A stretch of 64,000 nt of DNA from Meloidogyne chitwoodi (GCA_015183035.1 JACZZP010000013.1:1364001-1428000); one strand, 5' to 3'. Positions 23,330-34,688 are shown, counted from the stretch's first letter. Numbers and translations: made by a program. The notes: a model not told the origin generated them from the letters alone.

Positions 23330-24563
23330 TTATCGTTTTGTTCGTTTTTTCATTCGTACATTTTTGCAACCTTTTCGTTTTATTTTTCTTGGAATTCTTT
23401 CATTTTTACAAAAAGATGATACTTTTGCTGCTCCGAATTTGTTGCTTTTGCGATTTATTGAAGATTTTTCTTAAAATTTTATAAAATTATTTTTGAAAAT
23501 CGTTTAAATTTGAAAATTACAAAATATTTTAGAAATCACCAGTAAAGTTATAATTTTAAATTTCAAAAATTAAAAAACCTCTTTTATCCTCATTCTCATC
23601 TTCAGTAGAGACCTTGTATCGACCAAACTTTAATAATTCTCCCAATTCATCAACCACGGATGTATTATGTCTTCGCCTTTTTGCTGCCTTACGTTCTTCT
23701 CTTGACATTCCAAGACGCACAAAATTTGTTTCTTCGTAATGTTGTCTTGCTTGTGCCTGATGGGAGTCCAGGCCACCTGCAAATAAAATTTTTCAATTTC
23801 ATTTCGAGAGGGACAAAGTCCAAAACAATGAAATTACCTTTCAGAATAAAACTTTAAATAAAACTAGAACTAGAGGCGGTGTGGGATCCACAGAATATGC
23901 CTCAACGAGATGAATATGAGAAAAAAATAAACATGTTTTGGAAATTCTAAGTTTAAGATTTTACTCGTTTTGAAATTTCTAAATTAATACCTAATGCAGG
24001 ATATTCTTCACGTATTTCCTCTGGCCGATCCTCTAATTCATCACGGAGTTCACGAACTAATTGGCTGTTCTGTGCCCGACGCTTTTCTTTGTTCAAACGG
24101 CGTTCTGAACGCTCTTTCGTAGCCTGTTCACTTTCAAGTGTTCGAGGTAAATTCTTGCTGCTAGCAGCGATTGCTGCCAATGCATTTCTACGTTGCTTAC
24201 CTGCATCACCAATGTCTTCTAAAATTTACAATTAAAAAAATAGTATTTGATTCTTAATGAGATAATAAATATCCAGACAGAAATGATAAAATTCTAAATT
24301 TATCTCGTATCATTTTATAAATTATTTTAACCTTCATCGTCAGTAGAATCCGAATGTTGTTCAATTTTGTCTTCTCCATTTTCCATCAATTCATTATTGA
24401 GTTCTTTTTCATCTACTTTTGGATAATTTGCAGTAAAACTTTGATAAGCTTGCAAAGCAATTCCTTTCAACTCATTAAGCAATTCTTGCCCATTTTTGAA
24501 ATGAATGAAAATCTTTTCGTGACATCTTTGAACATTTTTTAATTTATTCTCATCTTTCTTCAT
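23330..24563 (-). CDS. NGDN: Neuroguidin (NGDN/LCP5-type ribosome-biogenesis factor), short N-terminus
   Basis: The conserved C-terminal half of neuroguidin is clear: SERRLNKEKRRAQNSQLVRE, LRDELEDRPEEIREEYP, then RQHYEETNFVRLGMSREER with KAAKRRRHN. A very basic end (RKIKRKGCKNVRMKKRTKR) is reached through an intron at about 23470-23582. Family members act in the U3 small-subunit processome for 18S rRNA maturation and also bind eIF4E/CPEB. The first Met is at 24563, just after a TTTCAG acceptor at about 24601. The stop of MPP10 lies only 170 bp upstream of this Met on the same strand, so co-transcription with trans-splicing is likely. The usual N-terminal Sas10/Utp3 domain is missing or highly diverged, as there is no room for it upstream. 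Confidence 0.8.
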
Positions 24564-24732
24564 TTCGTTGAACCGGTCAATTTTTGTAGTTGATAGAAGC
24601 TGAAATGTGGAAAAGAAAATGTTTGTAAAGAAGAACCCGCGAAACAGTAGTGGTATGCGAAAAAAGTGACATCTTGTAAATTAAAGAAAGGTGATTTATT
24701 TCATTTATATGAGATAGAAATAAGCAATTAAA

Positions 24733-26283
24733 TTAATTTCTTTGTCGTTTCTTTTTCTTTCGACGCTCACGCTTCTTGTCAGTTATTGTTCGTTCCGTAT
24801 TTGATTTTGGTGATGCTTTGGTTCTTCGTACTATTTCTTCTGGTGCTAACAAATTAACGTCAGGTTCTGTAATCACAGTTGGACCAACTTCCTTAAATTA
24901 AAGAATTTATAATTTGTAATATGCCCATGATTGATCAAAACAAATAAAACATAAAAATTCCAAATTTTATGTTTATTTTTAGAATTTTAATATTAGAAAA
25001 TCAAACCTCTAAACAAAGGCTTGGCATATTATTAACAATTTTTGTATCATCTGTTTGAATTTTTTGTGGTCGAAATTGAAAATGGCTTAAAGCGTCCAAT
25101 TTAAGAAATAGAGCATTCATATCCCTTTGTATTGCATCAGTTTGCGGATCTAATTGAGAAATAATCTAAAAAATTATTTTATGTTCAAAAATATTAAAAA
25201 CCTTTTCTTGTTGATCATTTTGAGAATTAACAAATTTATCAGCATAAACCTCAGCAAGAGATCTTCGAATATTTTGTTCAATTTCTGTTTGATTTCGAAA
25301 AATTGTAGGTATCAAAGCTGCCTCATTTTCACGAAATTTTCGGAATCTGGTTAAGTATAGGTGGTTTTTTTGTAGCGGTTCAATTTACACAAGTGAGGTG
25401 TTATTCGAAAGAGCTCGGCGAGCTGAGTCGAACTAGCCCTGAACGAAGTCGAACCAACTACTCTGAGCCGAGATACAGACCCCCGAAAATCGAAAAACCA
25501 TAGGGGGGAGTAAGCTCAGTTTTGGGGTGGAAAAGTCGAATATGAGTATGATAGCTCATTCGATAGGTCTCTTTGAGACCTATCGAATGAGACCAAAATT
25601 GTCGAGATTGAACGATTTTGAACAAAGTTATGAAAGATCGAAGTTTGCTGGAAACACGCCAAACTTGAACCTACAGAGAGTGTTTTATCACTTCTTCGTG
25701 TGAGAGCCCATCCCTGGTTGGCTTTTTGGTACATGCGTTATTCTACGGCGCAAATTACAACAAAATAATTCAGTGAAAATAATTTAGTAGCAGCCGCGGT
25801 AATCACTAATAAGAGCTTACTCCCCCCTATGGTTTTTCAATTTTCGGGGGTCTGTATCTCGGCTCAGAGTAGTTGGTTCGACTTCGTTCAGGGCTAGTTC
25901 GACTCAGCTCGCCGAGCTCTTTCGAATAACACCTCACTTGTGTAAATTGAACCGCTACAAAAAAACCACCTATACTTCACCAGATCCAATTTTCGAATAA
26001 CATCATCAAAAAACTTAAAAAATGTAATAAAAATTTCAAATACAAATTAATTTTAAAATCATATTTAAAATTTAACCTTTTCTCTGCAACGTTTTTTAAT
26101 TATTAGTTCCAGATGTTGAGTAATTTCTTCATTAATGGTTGGGGGAGCATTAAATTGATAATCAGCACAAATGGAATGTTCCAATATTTCATCGGTTTTA
26201 CGTTCAACAGCCGAAACTTCACCTTGTAAGACCCAATTACGTGGTTTAAGATTTTCTTTCTCGTATAATTTAATTTTATCCAT
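24733..26283 (-). CDS. MPHOSPH10: MPP10 (U3 snoRNP protein), interrupted by a DNA transposon
   Basis: Conserved MPP10 blocks in order: NWVLQGEVSAVERK, NAPPTINEEITQHLELIIKK, DDVIRK, RRSLAEVYADKF, MNALFLKLDALSHFQFRP, IVNNMPSLCLE, LLAPEEIVRRTK and the basic end TDKKRERRKKKKRQRN. MPP10 bridges Imp3/Imp4 to the U3 snoRNP in the nucleolus. The visible protein starts where the human protein is already several hundred residues in: the acidic N-terminal half is not found before the divergent gene at 26712, and the human C-terminal extension is also absent. Between DDVIRK and FRENEA a 645-bp inverted-repeat element sits in the exon (25343-25987). Removing it with one 8-bp duplicate restores an uninterrupted frame. 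With the element present, expression depends on splicing it out, or the gene is broken. Confidence 0.8.
25335..25995. mobile_element. MITE-like DNA transposon with 175-bp TIRs and 8-bp target duplication, inside the MPP10 exon
   Basis: The element spans 25343-25987 (645 bp). It is flanked by a perfect 8-bp direct repeat AATTTTCG (25335-25342 and 25988-25995). Left TIR 25343-25517 and right TIR 25813-25987 are reverse complements with three mismatches that I count, so the copy is probably young. Ends read G(A/G)ATCTGGT(T/G)AAGTATAGG. An 8-bp duplication is typical of the hAT or Merlin-type superfamilies; the TIR sequence alone does not decide between them. There is no transposase frame. On the gene (minus) strand the upstream end contains TATAG|GTGG and the downstream end AACCAG|A, which could serve as splice sites. 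Confidence 0.9.
25555..25591. repeat. Perfect 17-bp hairpin with 3-nt loop inside the MPP10 transposon
   Basis: CTCATTCGATAGGTCTC, loop TTT, then the exact complement GAGACCTATCGAATGAG. It lies in the interior of the element, separate from the TIRs. Confidence 0.9.
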
Positions 26284-26711
26284 CTTAAATTTAGAAATTT
26301 AATGCATAGGTAAATTTATTTTAAAAATTTTTTTGATTACCTGTTTTGGAGTTTTTTATAAAGGGAACACGAAAAATGGAAACAGACGTTTCAGTCCTAC
26401 ACAGTGCGGAGCTATTTGATCTCGGCCGTTTCACTTCTGCAAATAGGGTTTCCTTCTAACTGAGATTTCGACAATTTAGTAAATTCGATGTGAACTATCT
26501 CGTTTCAAATTACTTATAGCCAAGTATAAAGGACAGTACCTCAGTTTTTTGTTTCAACATACCGGTTATCATTCCGTATATCATTTTTATCAAGCTTAAG
26601 TCCGAACATTGTCAAAAACGATATTTTTAAGTCTCTAGAGTTTATTTTATTGTCGAATTTGCTTAAATGTCGAATTTACAGACCACCCTGTTTTCCATAG
26701 ATTCAAATAAA
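26284..26711. promoter_or_regulatory. Divergent promoter region, MPP10 / cyclophilin-RRM
   Basis: 428 bp between divergently transcribed starts. The part around 26380-26460 is less AT-rich than usual. On the minus strand an acceptor-like TAAATTTAAG directly precedes the MPP10 ATG. An ACAG|GTAATC donor-like site lies further upstream (about 26342), so a 5' exon or SL addition is possible. No specific factor site is claimed. Confidence 0.5.
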
Positions 26712-28515
26712 ATGGCTGTGCTAATAGAAACGACACTTGGCGAATTTGTTATTGATTTATTTATCAAAGAAAGGCCTAATGCTAGTAAAAATTTCCTCAA
26801 GCTTTGTAAAACAAAATACTACAATCTTTGTCAATTCTTTACTATCGAGCCAAATTATATTGCGCAAACTGGTGATCCAACAAATACTGGGAAAGGTGGA
26901 GAATCAATTTTTGGGTTTGCTTTTTTTAGATCTTTTAATTTTTGTTTATAACATTTTTCGTTCCATGACAAATCTTTAACTACATAAATTATAAAATTAT
27001 AAGCAATTTTACTTACCTATTTTAGTATATTTTAGTACTTTGTTTGGTGAACAGGCAACTTATTTTGAAATGGAATTAGTGCCAAAACTGCGACATACAC
27101 GTAAAGGAATTGTTTCAATGGTTAATAATGGAGAAGGACTTATTGGATCTCAATTTTTTATTACACTTGCTGATGAATTGGATTTTTTGGATGGAAAACA
27201 TTGCATTTTTGGGCAAGTTGCTGAAGGCCTGGAAACGTTAACAAAACTTAACGAAGAACTTGTTAATGAAACAAATAGGCCTTATCGAGATATTCGGTGA
27301 GTAAATTGCTTTAAAATTTTTTATTAATTAAAAATAATCAAATTAATTTATTTTAATTTTAATTTGTGATTTAACAGAATTGCACACACTATTATTTTGG
27401 ATGACCCATTTGAAGATCCACCTCGTTTAAAAATACCAAGACGCTCGCCTTCGCCTACAATCGATCTTATAAAGGTTTTTTAAACTTATAAAATTAATAC
27501 TAATAAAATAAGTTGTGAGGTTTGGTTTTTTTTTAATTTTTCCTTTGAAGTTGGACAATCAAATTGCCCTTGATGAACGTGTCGATGAAGATGAAGGTAA
27601 AACAGCAGAAGACTTGAAATTGGAACTTGAACAAAAAGAAATGAAAGGACATGCTCAAATTCTTGAAATGGTTGGCGATTTACATTATGCAGAAGAACGT
27701 CCTCCAGACAATGTTCTTTTTATATGTAAATTAAATCCAGCAACAAGTGATGAGGTTTTTTTTAATTTTTTTAATAAAAAGAAATATATTAATTTAAGGA
27801 TTTAGAAATTATTTTCTCCCGTTTTGGCAATATTCTTAGTTGTGAGGTTATTCGTGATAGACGAACTAAAGCTTCTCTTCAATATGCATTTATTGAATTT
27901 GAAACACCAGAACAATGCGAAAAGGCTTTTATGAAAATGGATAATGTTTTAATCGATGATAGAAGAATTCATGTTGATTTTAGTCAGTCAGTTGCTAAAA
28001 ACTACCAATGGGATAGAAAAGGTATTAATAATTATTTTCTTTAAATTTAATGAGAATAATCTTTCATATATAAACCTTTTAAAAAAGTGTTTATTCTAGT
28101 CAGGAAAGAGAGATTATATTAAAATTATTTTTTTATTTGACTAATTCTCTCTATTCCTTAAATAGGTAGTAAATCTAATGAACAAAAAGATTCTCATAAT
28201 TCTTCAAAAGATATATCATCACGTTACTCAGATCACCAACAACATTCTAAAGATCGGCATCAAAATGAGAAAAAAGATAAAAAGAGAAGAGAGAAAGAAA
28301 AGGAAGAGGAAAGAAGTGAAAGACGAAAAATAAGTAAAAGAAACAATAATAATGAAAGAGAAGTAATTTCTAAACATTCAAAAAGTGATTATCGTCATCG
28401 ACATTATTATAATGAAGAAGTACGTCAATCATCAAGATATGCTAGAAGCAGAAGTCATGAACGAAAAAGATATAGAGAAATGGATAATGATAAAAGAGAA
28501 CATCGTAGACGTTAA
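26712..28515 (+). CDS. sig-7: Cyclophilin with RRM (PPIL4; SIG-7/CYN-14 orthologue)
   Basis: Starts [17 protein letters not shown] exactly as PPIL4 proteins do, so the ATG at 26712 is preferred over the upstream one at 26667. The cyclophilin domain covers [15 protein letters not shown] and GIVSMVNNG...GSQFFIT...[11 protein letters not shown]. It is followed by the linker [14 protein letters not shown] and [11 protein letters not shown], then an RRM ([56 protein letters not shown]). A long Lys/Arg/Ser-rich tail ends in HRRR. Nuclear cyclophilins of this type act with RNA polymerase II and in pre-mRNA processing; SIG-7 supports transcription elongation in C. elegans. Catalytic residues look partly diverged, as in PPIL4 generally. 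Confidence 0.95.
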
Positions 28516-28914
28516 AATTTATTTTTTAATAATATTTTTGAATTTATTCCATAAATATTTTGTTTTAATTTGTAAAGAACTTTTTAATATTAAGAACTCT
28601 TTTTTTTTTTAAATTTTATTTTTATTTAAAATAATAATAAATATTTTAAAAATTTATTTATTTTATTAAAAAATGAAAAGACAATAAATACTTTAAAAAT
28701 AAAAACAAATAAATGTTTTGTGTGTTAATAAGTTTTAAAAATAAAAATATTATATAGGATTAATTAGATTATATTATTAAAAAATGAGAGAGATCATTTA
28801 AAATAATATATATTTATATAGAAAATTGAAAGAAGAAAAAATAAAAAAAAACAAATATATTATTTTTAGAATTACTTAAAATAATTAATTAAATGGATAT
28901 TTAAATAATATTAT
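28516..28914. other. Intergenic between convergent genes
   Basis: About 400 bp AT-rich sequence, probably both 3' UTRs. Nothing else seen. Confidence 0.5.
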
Positions 28915-29484
28915 TTAATTATTTTTAATATTTCTTCGATTTTTGCGATGATGATGGTGATGATGATGATGTTTATTATTTTCTTTTTTTATTTGATTAT
29001 TATTTTCAATTATTTGATATTCTTCTTCTTCTTCTATTATTTTATTTTTTAATACACATGTTTGACGATAAACACGCATTCTCATATCTGTTCTTTCATA
29101 AACACATTCATGTTTATTTGAACAACGACACCTTTATTTAAATTTAAATTATTAAAATATTTTATTAATTATTTTTACCAAGATTTTATCCATTTTAAAG
29201 GTGCTTTCCCATCTAAAGAAAAACTATAAAATCCACAAGGTTCTCTTTCTGCTAAACAAATTGGTGCTTCTTCATCAAAATATTGTGGCTAAAATAAATA
29301 AATAATTATTTAAATAATTATTTAATCTAACCGGAAGCATTTCTTTATCAATACTTAAAGGTAAATCTCTTTGTTGTCGATGAGCATTTATTATTTTAAT
29401 TTCAAATAAAATAATTAAAATTAAAAATAATTTAAATAAATTATTAAATAATTGTTGTTTTAAATTATTTATTATTATTAACAT
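28915..29484 (-). CDS. Small secreted Cys-rich protein with His-rich tail, unknown function
   Basis: Three exons (29484-29332, 29288-29179, 29131-28915) join in phase to about 157 residues. A signal peptide (LFKLFLILIILFEIKIINA) is followed by RQQRDLPLSIDKEMLP. A compact cysteine module comes next: PICLAEREPCGFYSFS, WIKSWCRCSNKHECVYER, MRMRVYRQTCV. Six cysteines suggest three disulphides. An acidic patch then precedes a run of eight histidines and a basic end (RKNRRNIKNN). I do not recognise the family. The layout suggests an extracellular protein, possibly metal-binding through the His run. It stands alone, with an AT-rich desert upstream. Confidence 0.75.
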
Positions 29485-32400
29485 TTTTTCTATAAATTAT
29501 TTTAATTTTTAAAAAATAATAAAATATATGTAATTCAAAATAATATATTTTAACAAAATTTCAATTTTAAAATATTTAAGAAAATTTAAATAATTTTGGA
29601 ACAAAATAAAAAATAAATACCTATATTTATTATTTTTTAAATTAAATAATTTTGTATTTTTATTAAAATAAATATTTAAAAATAAATAAATATAATGTCC
29701 TAATAAATTCAAAAAATTATTAAAAGTACACAATTTTCTTAATTAAATTAAAACAAAAAATAATCTAAAAATAAATATATTTAATTTAATTTATTTTTGT
29801 TTTATTTTTTTACTCTTAATTAAAAATAGATTGAGAGACTTATGACAAAAACAAAAAAATTGCCATAATTAAAAAAAATAATTAATTGTTTACATTAATT
29901 TTAAAAATATATTATTATTTTTCAAAAACAAAAAATAATAATATATTTTTTTTTGTTATTAAAAATATTTTCTTTGTAAAGTAAAAAATAGAAGAAATAA
30001 ATTTATTAAAATTTTAAACAAATAAATATATTTTATATGCCTTTTTTAATTTTTAAAAAAGAGAGAAAAAATATAAAAATTTAAAAATTAAATTTAATAA
30101 TATTTTTAAAAGTAAAAATCTTTTTTTATTAAATTCTAACAGGTTTTGGTATTTTTATAAAAAAGAGGGGATATTTTTAAAAATAAATAAAATGTATAAT
30201 AAATTTGTAAATATTACAATTAATTTTTTATTTTATTTTTTGTAAAAGAAAAGTGCAAATAAATAAATATATTTTATTTTAAAAAATGAAATAAAATTAT
30301 TTTGTTAAAATATTTGACACAAGTTTTGGGATTAAATAAAAATAAATAAAAATAATTAATTATTTATTTTTATTTATTTTTAATATCAAAAAGGAACAGA
30401 AAATGCGTAATTTTACAAGGAAAAGAAGACAAAGAAGAAACATATTTTATAAGAAAAAGACCTTCAAAATAATTAATTAATTAATTAATTAAATGTCTAT
30501 AAATAAATAAATAATTAAAAATTAAGTTCAGGGTCAAAATAAATATAAAAAGTTTTTTAAATAATAATTTTTGGAAATTATTTTATTTTCTTAAAATTGA
30601 ATTTTTAATTTTAAAAAAATATTTAATTATTATTTTTAAAAAACTTTCTATTTATGTAAATAAATATATTATTTTATTTAATATTAAATATTTATTAGAA
30701 GACCACACACAAACTTTTCAAGGCTAGAAAATTAATAAATTAATATAATTTATTTTTAATAATTAAATAAAGGTATTTCCTTTTATTTTTACAAAAAAGA
30801 TTATTTATTAAGTATTTATTATTTAACAAAATTAACCACAAAGATATAATATAACACTGTCTTTTTTTTCACTTTAATAAAAAAAAAAGAAAAGAATTTT
30901 TAATTAAAAAATTATATTAAATATTTAAAAAATTAAATAATAAAATTATTAAAAACTTTTTTCTGAATTTATATAAGGAAATATTAGAGAAAAAATTATA
31001 ATAAATATTTTTAATAAAATAAAAATATATTTATGTGCATTGTGTGGTATATTATATTAAATATTTATTTATTTCTTTTGTAATTATTTAAAAAAAAAAG
31101 TAAAAAATAAGAGAAAAGAATTAATTAATTTAATTAAAAAAGGCAGGTTTGGTCTATCATTTTTGAATCATTTTTATGACCTCTAAAACTGTTCCAGTAT
31201 TAACCCTTAGGCGGAAATATTTTAATAAAAGTACTTTGTGTTATTAAAGTAAAGAAGAAGAGAGAAAATATACAAAAAAGATTATTATTATTTTTTTAAT
31301 TTAATTATTAATAAAATATATTTTAAATATATATATAATTTTATTTCACATTTTAAAATTTTTAATTAGAAAAATTAACTTTTTATGAAAAAAATGTTAA
31401 TTTTTTTGACAAAAAATTTAAATAATAATTATTTTATTAGGTTACCTTCTAATTTTTCACTCTCGAAAAAATAAACTTTTTTTATTCTTTTTTTTTATTG
31501 GACAATAAATATTTATTTTGATGATAAATTAGGTGGTAAAAAAGAAGAATTTCTTTTCCTTTATTTTTGTACTAATATTTATTTTGAAATATTTATTATA
31601 TTTCAAAAGAAGCAACTTTTTTTAATTAATTTAAAATAAAAATACCAAAAAATAATAATTATTTATTTATTTTTACTTTTAAAAATATTATTAAATTTAA
31701 CTTTTAAAATTAAAAGAGTAATAACTAAATTAAATTATTTCTCTCTTTTTAAATTAAATAAAAAAACAATTAAATAAAAACCTGGACAATTAATTGGACG
31801 ATAATATTTTAAAAAGTCTAGACAGGTTCTGCTAATTAAAAGTAAAAAGGTAAAATAATTGTATTAAAATATTAGCAAAATAAATAAAATTAATTAATTA
31901 AATTAATATTTTTTTAAAATAATCAATAAAATTATTTTTAAATATTTTATTTATTTAATAAATTAATTTATATTTTTTTTTTTTTATAAAAAGAAAAATA
32001 TTTATATTATAAAAGATTTTTGTTTTTTTTTAAATTCTATTTTTGGATTATTTTTTAATAAATAAATATCCCTTTTTTACTTTCTTGACATTATTATTTT
32101 AATTAAAATAAATAATAATAATATTTATTAATATATTATTATAATAATTAAAATAAAAAAATATTTAGTTATTTTGTAAAAACATTTCTTTAAAGAAGAT
32201 TAAAAAAAATATATTTTTTAATAAATTTTGAAAATATTAGAAAATAGAAAAAGGATCTCCGTATTTACAAATATATATTTTTTAATATTTAAAAAGTTAA
32301 AAATTAAAATAATTAGTATAAATAAATTATTCTTTTAAAAAGAGAAATTAATAATAATATTTTATATAAAATAATTAATTATTAATATATGTATACCTAA

Positions 32401-32818
32401 TTTAGGAATTGTCTAAGAAAAATATAAAATTAATATTTTGATTGCGTCAATGATTTTTTTAATTGTTTAGTACAAAATAATAATAATATTTTTATATATT
32501 TTAATTAAAAAATAATTAATTATTTAATAATTAAGAAGAGAGGAAATATCCTTTTGTATTATTTTAAAAAATATTTTTAAATAAAAATTAAAAAAAAAAA
32601 GAAAATTAATTTAAAAATATTTTTAAATAAAAATTAAAAAAAATAAATTAATTAATCTAATTTATTTATAAAAATACCATTTTTCCTTATTTTTTTTACA
32701 AAATAAAATATTTATATATCAAAAATATCATTCATTTGAGTAATTTTTTAATGAGAAAAAAATATATAAAAATAACTACAAAAATTATAAAAAAAATTAT
32801 TTTAAAGGCATTTTATTT
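29485..32818. other. 3.3 kb AT-rich desert
   Basis: Almost pure A/T with TTAATTAA- and AAATAAATA-type simple sequence. The only compositional island is about 31141-31213 (GGCAGGTTTGGTCTATCA..., CCTTAGGCGGAAA). No open frame beyond chance, no tRNA. It includes the 5' flank of the His-rich gene and the 3' flank of ATG14. Confidence 0.6.
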
Positions 32819-34688
32819 TTACAAATCTTTTAATTCGTTCTTCTTTTTTTTACATTTTACACATTTATAAATTTTGATGAAATTCAAATTATTTTCACAT
32901 AGAGCAGTACACTCTGACCCAATCATTTTCAACCTAAAATTAATTAATTAATAAATAATTTAATTTAAAGAAAAAAATTAATTAATTTACATTATCAAGA
33001 ATAAATTCACTGTTAATTCGTCCATCAGGTTTTACATTAGCAAATTGTTGCATTATTTGTCTTAATAATCTTTGATCCAAATGAGGAGCACAATTTATCA
33101 CTTTCTTTAAAAAAATAAATATAAATTAATTAAATTAAAATAACCTTCATTCCAACAATTTTAATTAAAAATGTATATAAATTTGCAAATGGTTCAGTAA
33201 ATTCACATTCATCTGATGACAATCCTTTTCCAATACATAAATGTATTAATGAATAATCTAATCGAAAAAGCATTTGACAAAGTAATTGTTCAAAAGAAGA
33301 AATTGAAGAAATAATTCTAACTCCATTTCCAAAACCAAATAAAGCAAATTCTTTGTGTAATCCTTTATAAGGTAAATGATAATTAAGAAAACGGGCAAGA
33401 ATATAAATAAATTGAGAAAGAAATTCAAGTGAAACAAATGATTCGACAAGTAATGGATGACAACAAGAAATCTTTAAAAATAAAAAAATTGAAAATTAAC
33501 AACTCTCTTTTTAATATTATTTATTACCCAAACAAAAAAAAAAAGAAATCCTAAAATAATTTAAAAAATACGTTATTGTTTGTTGTATTTGAATTAGGTT
33601 CACAACTTTGTTGGACAGAAGAAGCTTTTGATAATAAATTTATTCGATCCAAACAATTACAATTATTTAACTATTTATTTATTAAAATTAATTTATTTTA
33701 ATATAAAATATTACTAAATAAATTGCTGCTTTATTTATTTTTGATTGTCCAGTCCATGCAGTAATAATTGGATTATTATTATTTGTATTATAAAGCTGAC
33801 GTTTTTCAAATTTAAATATTTGAAAAAGAACTTTTACAATAATTGCTAAACGTTCATTTAACTAAAAAAATTAATTTAAATTCTCTTATTTTTCTTAAAT
33901 AAAACCTTTGATTTAGTATGTTCTGAAAGTGATCTAATATCAGATATTTTTAAATAAGTTTTATTAATTCGTTCTGAATGTGTTAACATCTTTTTCTATA
34001 TTATAAAATGTATTTATTTATAATTAATAATGATAAAAAACCTCAAGAAGTAAAACATTTCTTTGATTTCTTTCACTATGACTTTCCATACCAGCAATTC
34101 TATGTCTTAAACGTCCAACTTGTTCACGTTTCAAAGCAATTTTTGTTTTTAAAGCTTCAATTGATCGACGTATTAGGTGAAATTCTGATTCGAATTTAAT
34201 CTTAAATTATAAATCAAACAATTTCTATAGAAAGGATGTAATAATTTTAAAAATAATTAAATATATAAACTATAAAATTTTTTTAAAAATGGAAGGTAAA
34301 AAACAAACTTCACTATTTAAAGTATCCATAATTAAATCACAAATAACATTTTTTGATTGTTGTAATCTTTTTAATTCTTCTTTAACTTTACCAATTTTAA
34401 GAAAATGAGTACATAAACAATTAACACAAATTAAATTATCTTGAGATAATCGACAAGATGGGCAACGAATTGATGAGTTTGATACTTTTGTTGGATTAGA
34501 AATTATTCTAAAATTTAAAGAAAATTTAAAATAAATTAAAAAAACTCTATTTGTTGAGATGTTGAACAGCTACAATTATGTATATCTTCATTTGTGGCAA
34601 GTTGGACTTCAAATCGTTGTAAAATTCCAGATGGAGAAAGTTGTTTTTGATTTGTCATAGAATTAACTGCCATAGCATTTAATAACAT
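32819..34688 (-). CDS. epg-8: ATG14/Barkor autophagy protein (EPG-8-like)
   Basis: N-terminal paired cysteine motifs RCPSCRLSQDNLICVNC match the ATG14 zinc-like module. A long coiled coil follows (FHLIRRSIEALKTKIALKRE, QVGRLRHRIAGMESHSERN), then SKVLNERLAIIVKVLFQIFK. The C-terminal ATG14/UVRAG-type domain has FLSQFIYILARFLNYHLPYK, MLFRLDYSLIHLCIG and FANLYTFLIKIVGM. ATG14 recruits the class III PI3-kinase complex (Vps34-Vps15-Beclin) to autophagosome initiation sites and also binds syntaxin 17. The very C-terminus carries a further CVKC before a Lys run. UVRAG/Vps38 is the alternative; the N-terminal CxxC pairs favour ATG14. Short introns keep frame. The start follows an AAAAG acceptor-like site. 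Confidence 0.75.

Noticed and set aside
25789..25803. Calling an rRNA gene from the 530-loop-like sequence
   Set aside because: Only about 30 bases resemble rRNA and they lie inside a transposon. Reported as a finding, not as a gene.
26667..26711. Upstream ATG of the cyclophilin-RRM gene
   Set aside because: The next in-frame ATG gives the family-standard [10 protein letters not shown] start; the extra 15 residues are not conserved in PPIL4 proteins.
30471..30496. AATT tandem runs as a functional repeat
   Set aside because: Simple AT sequence is everywhere in the window and no array stands out.
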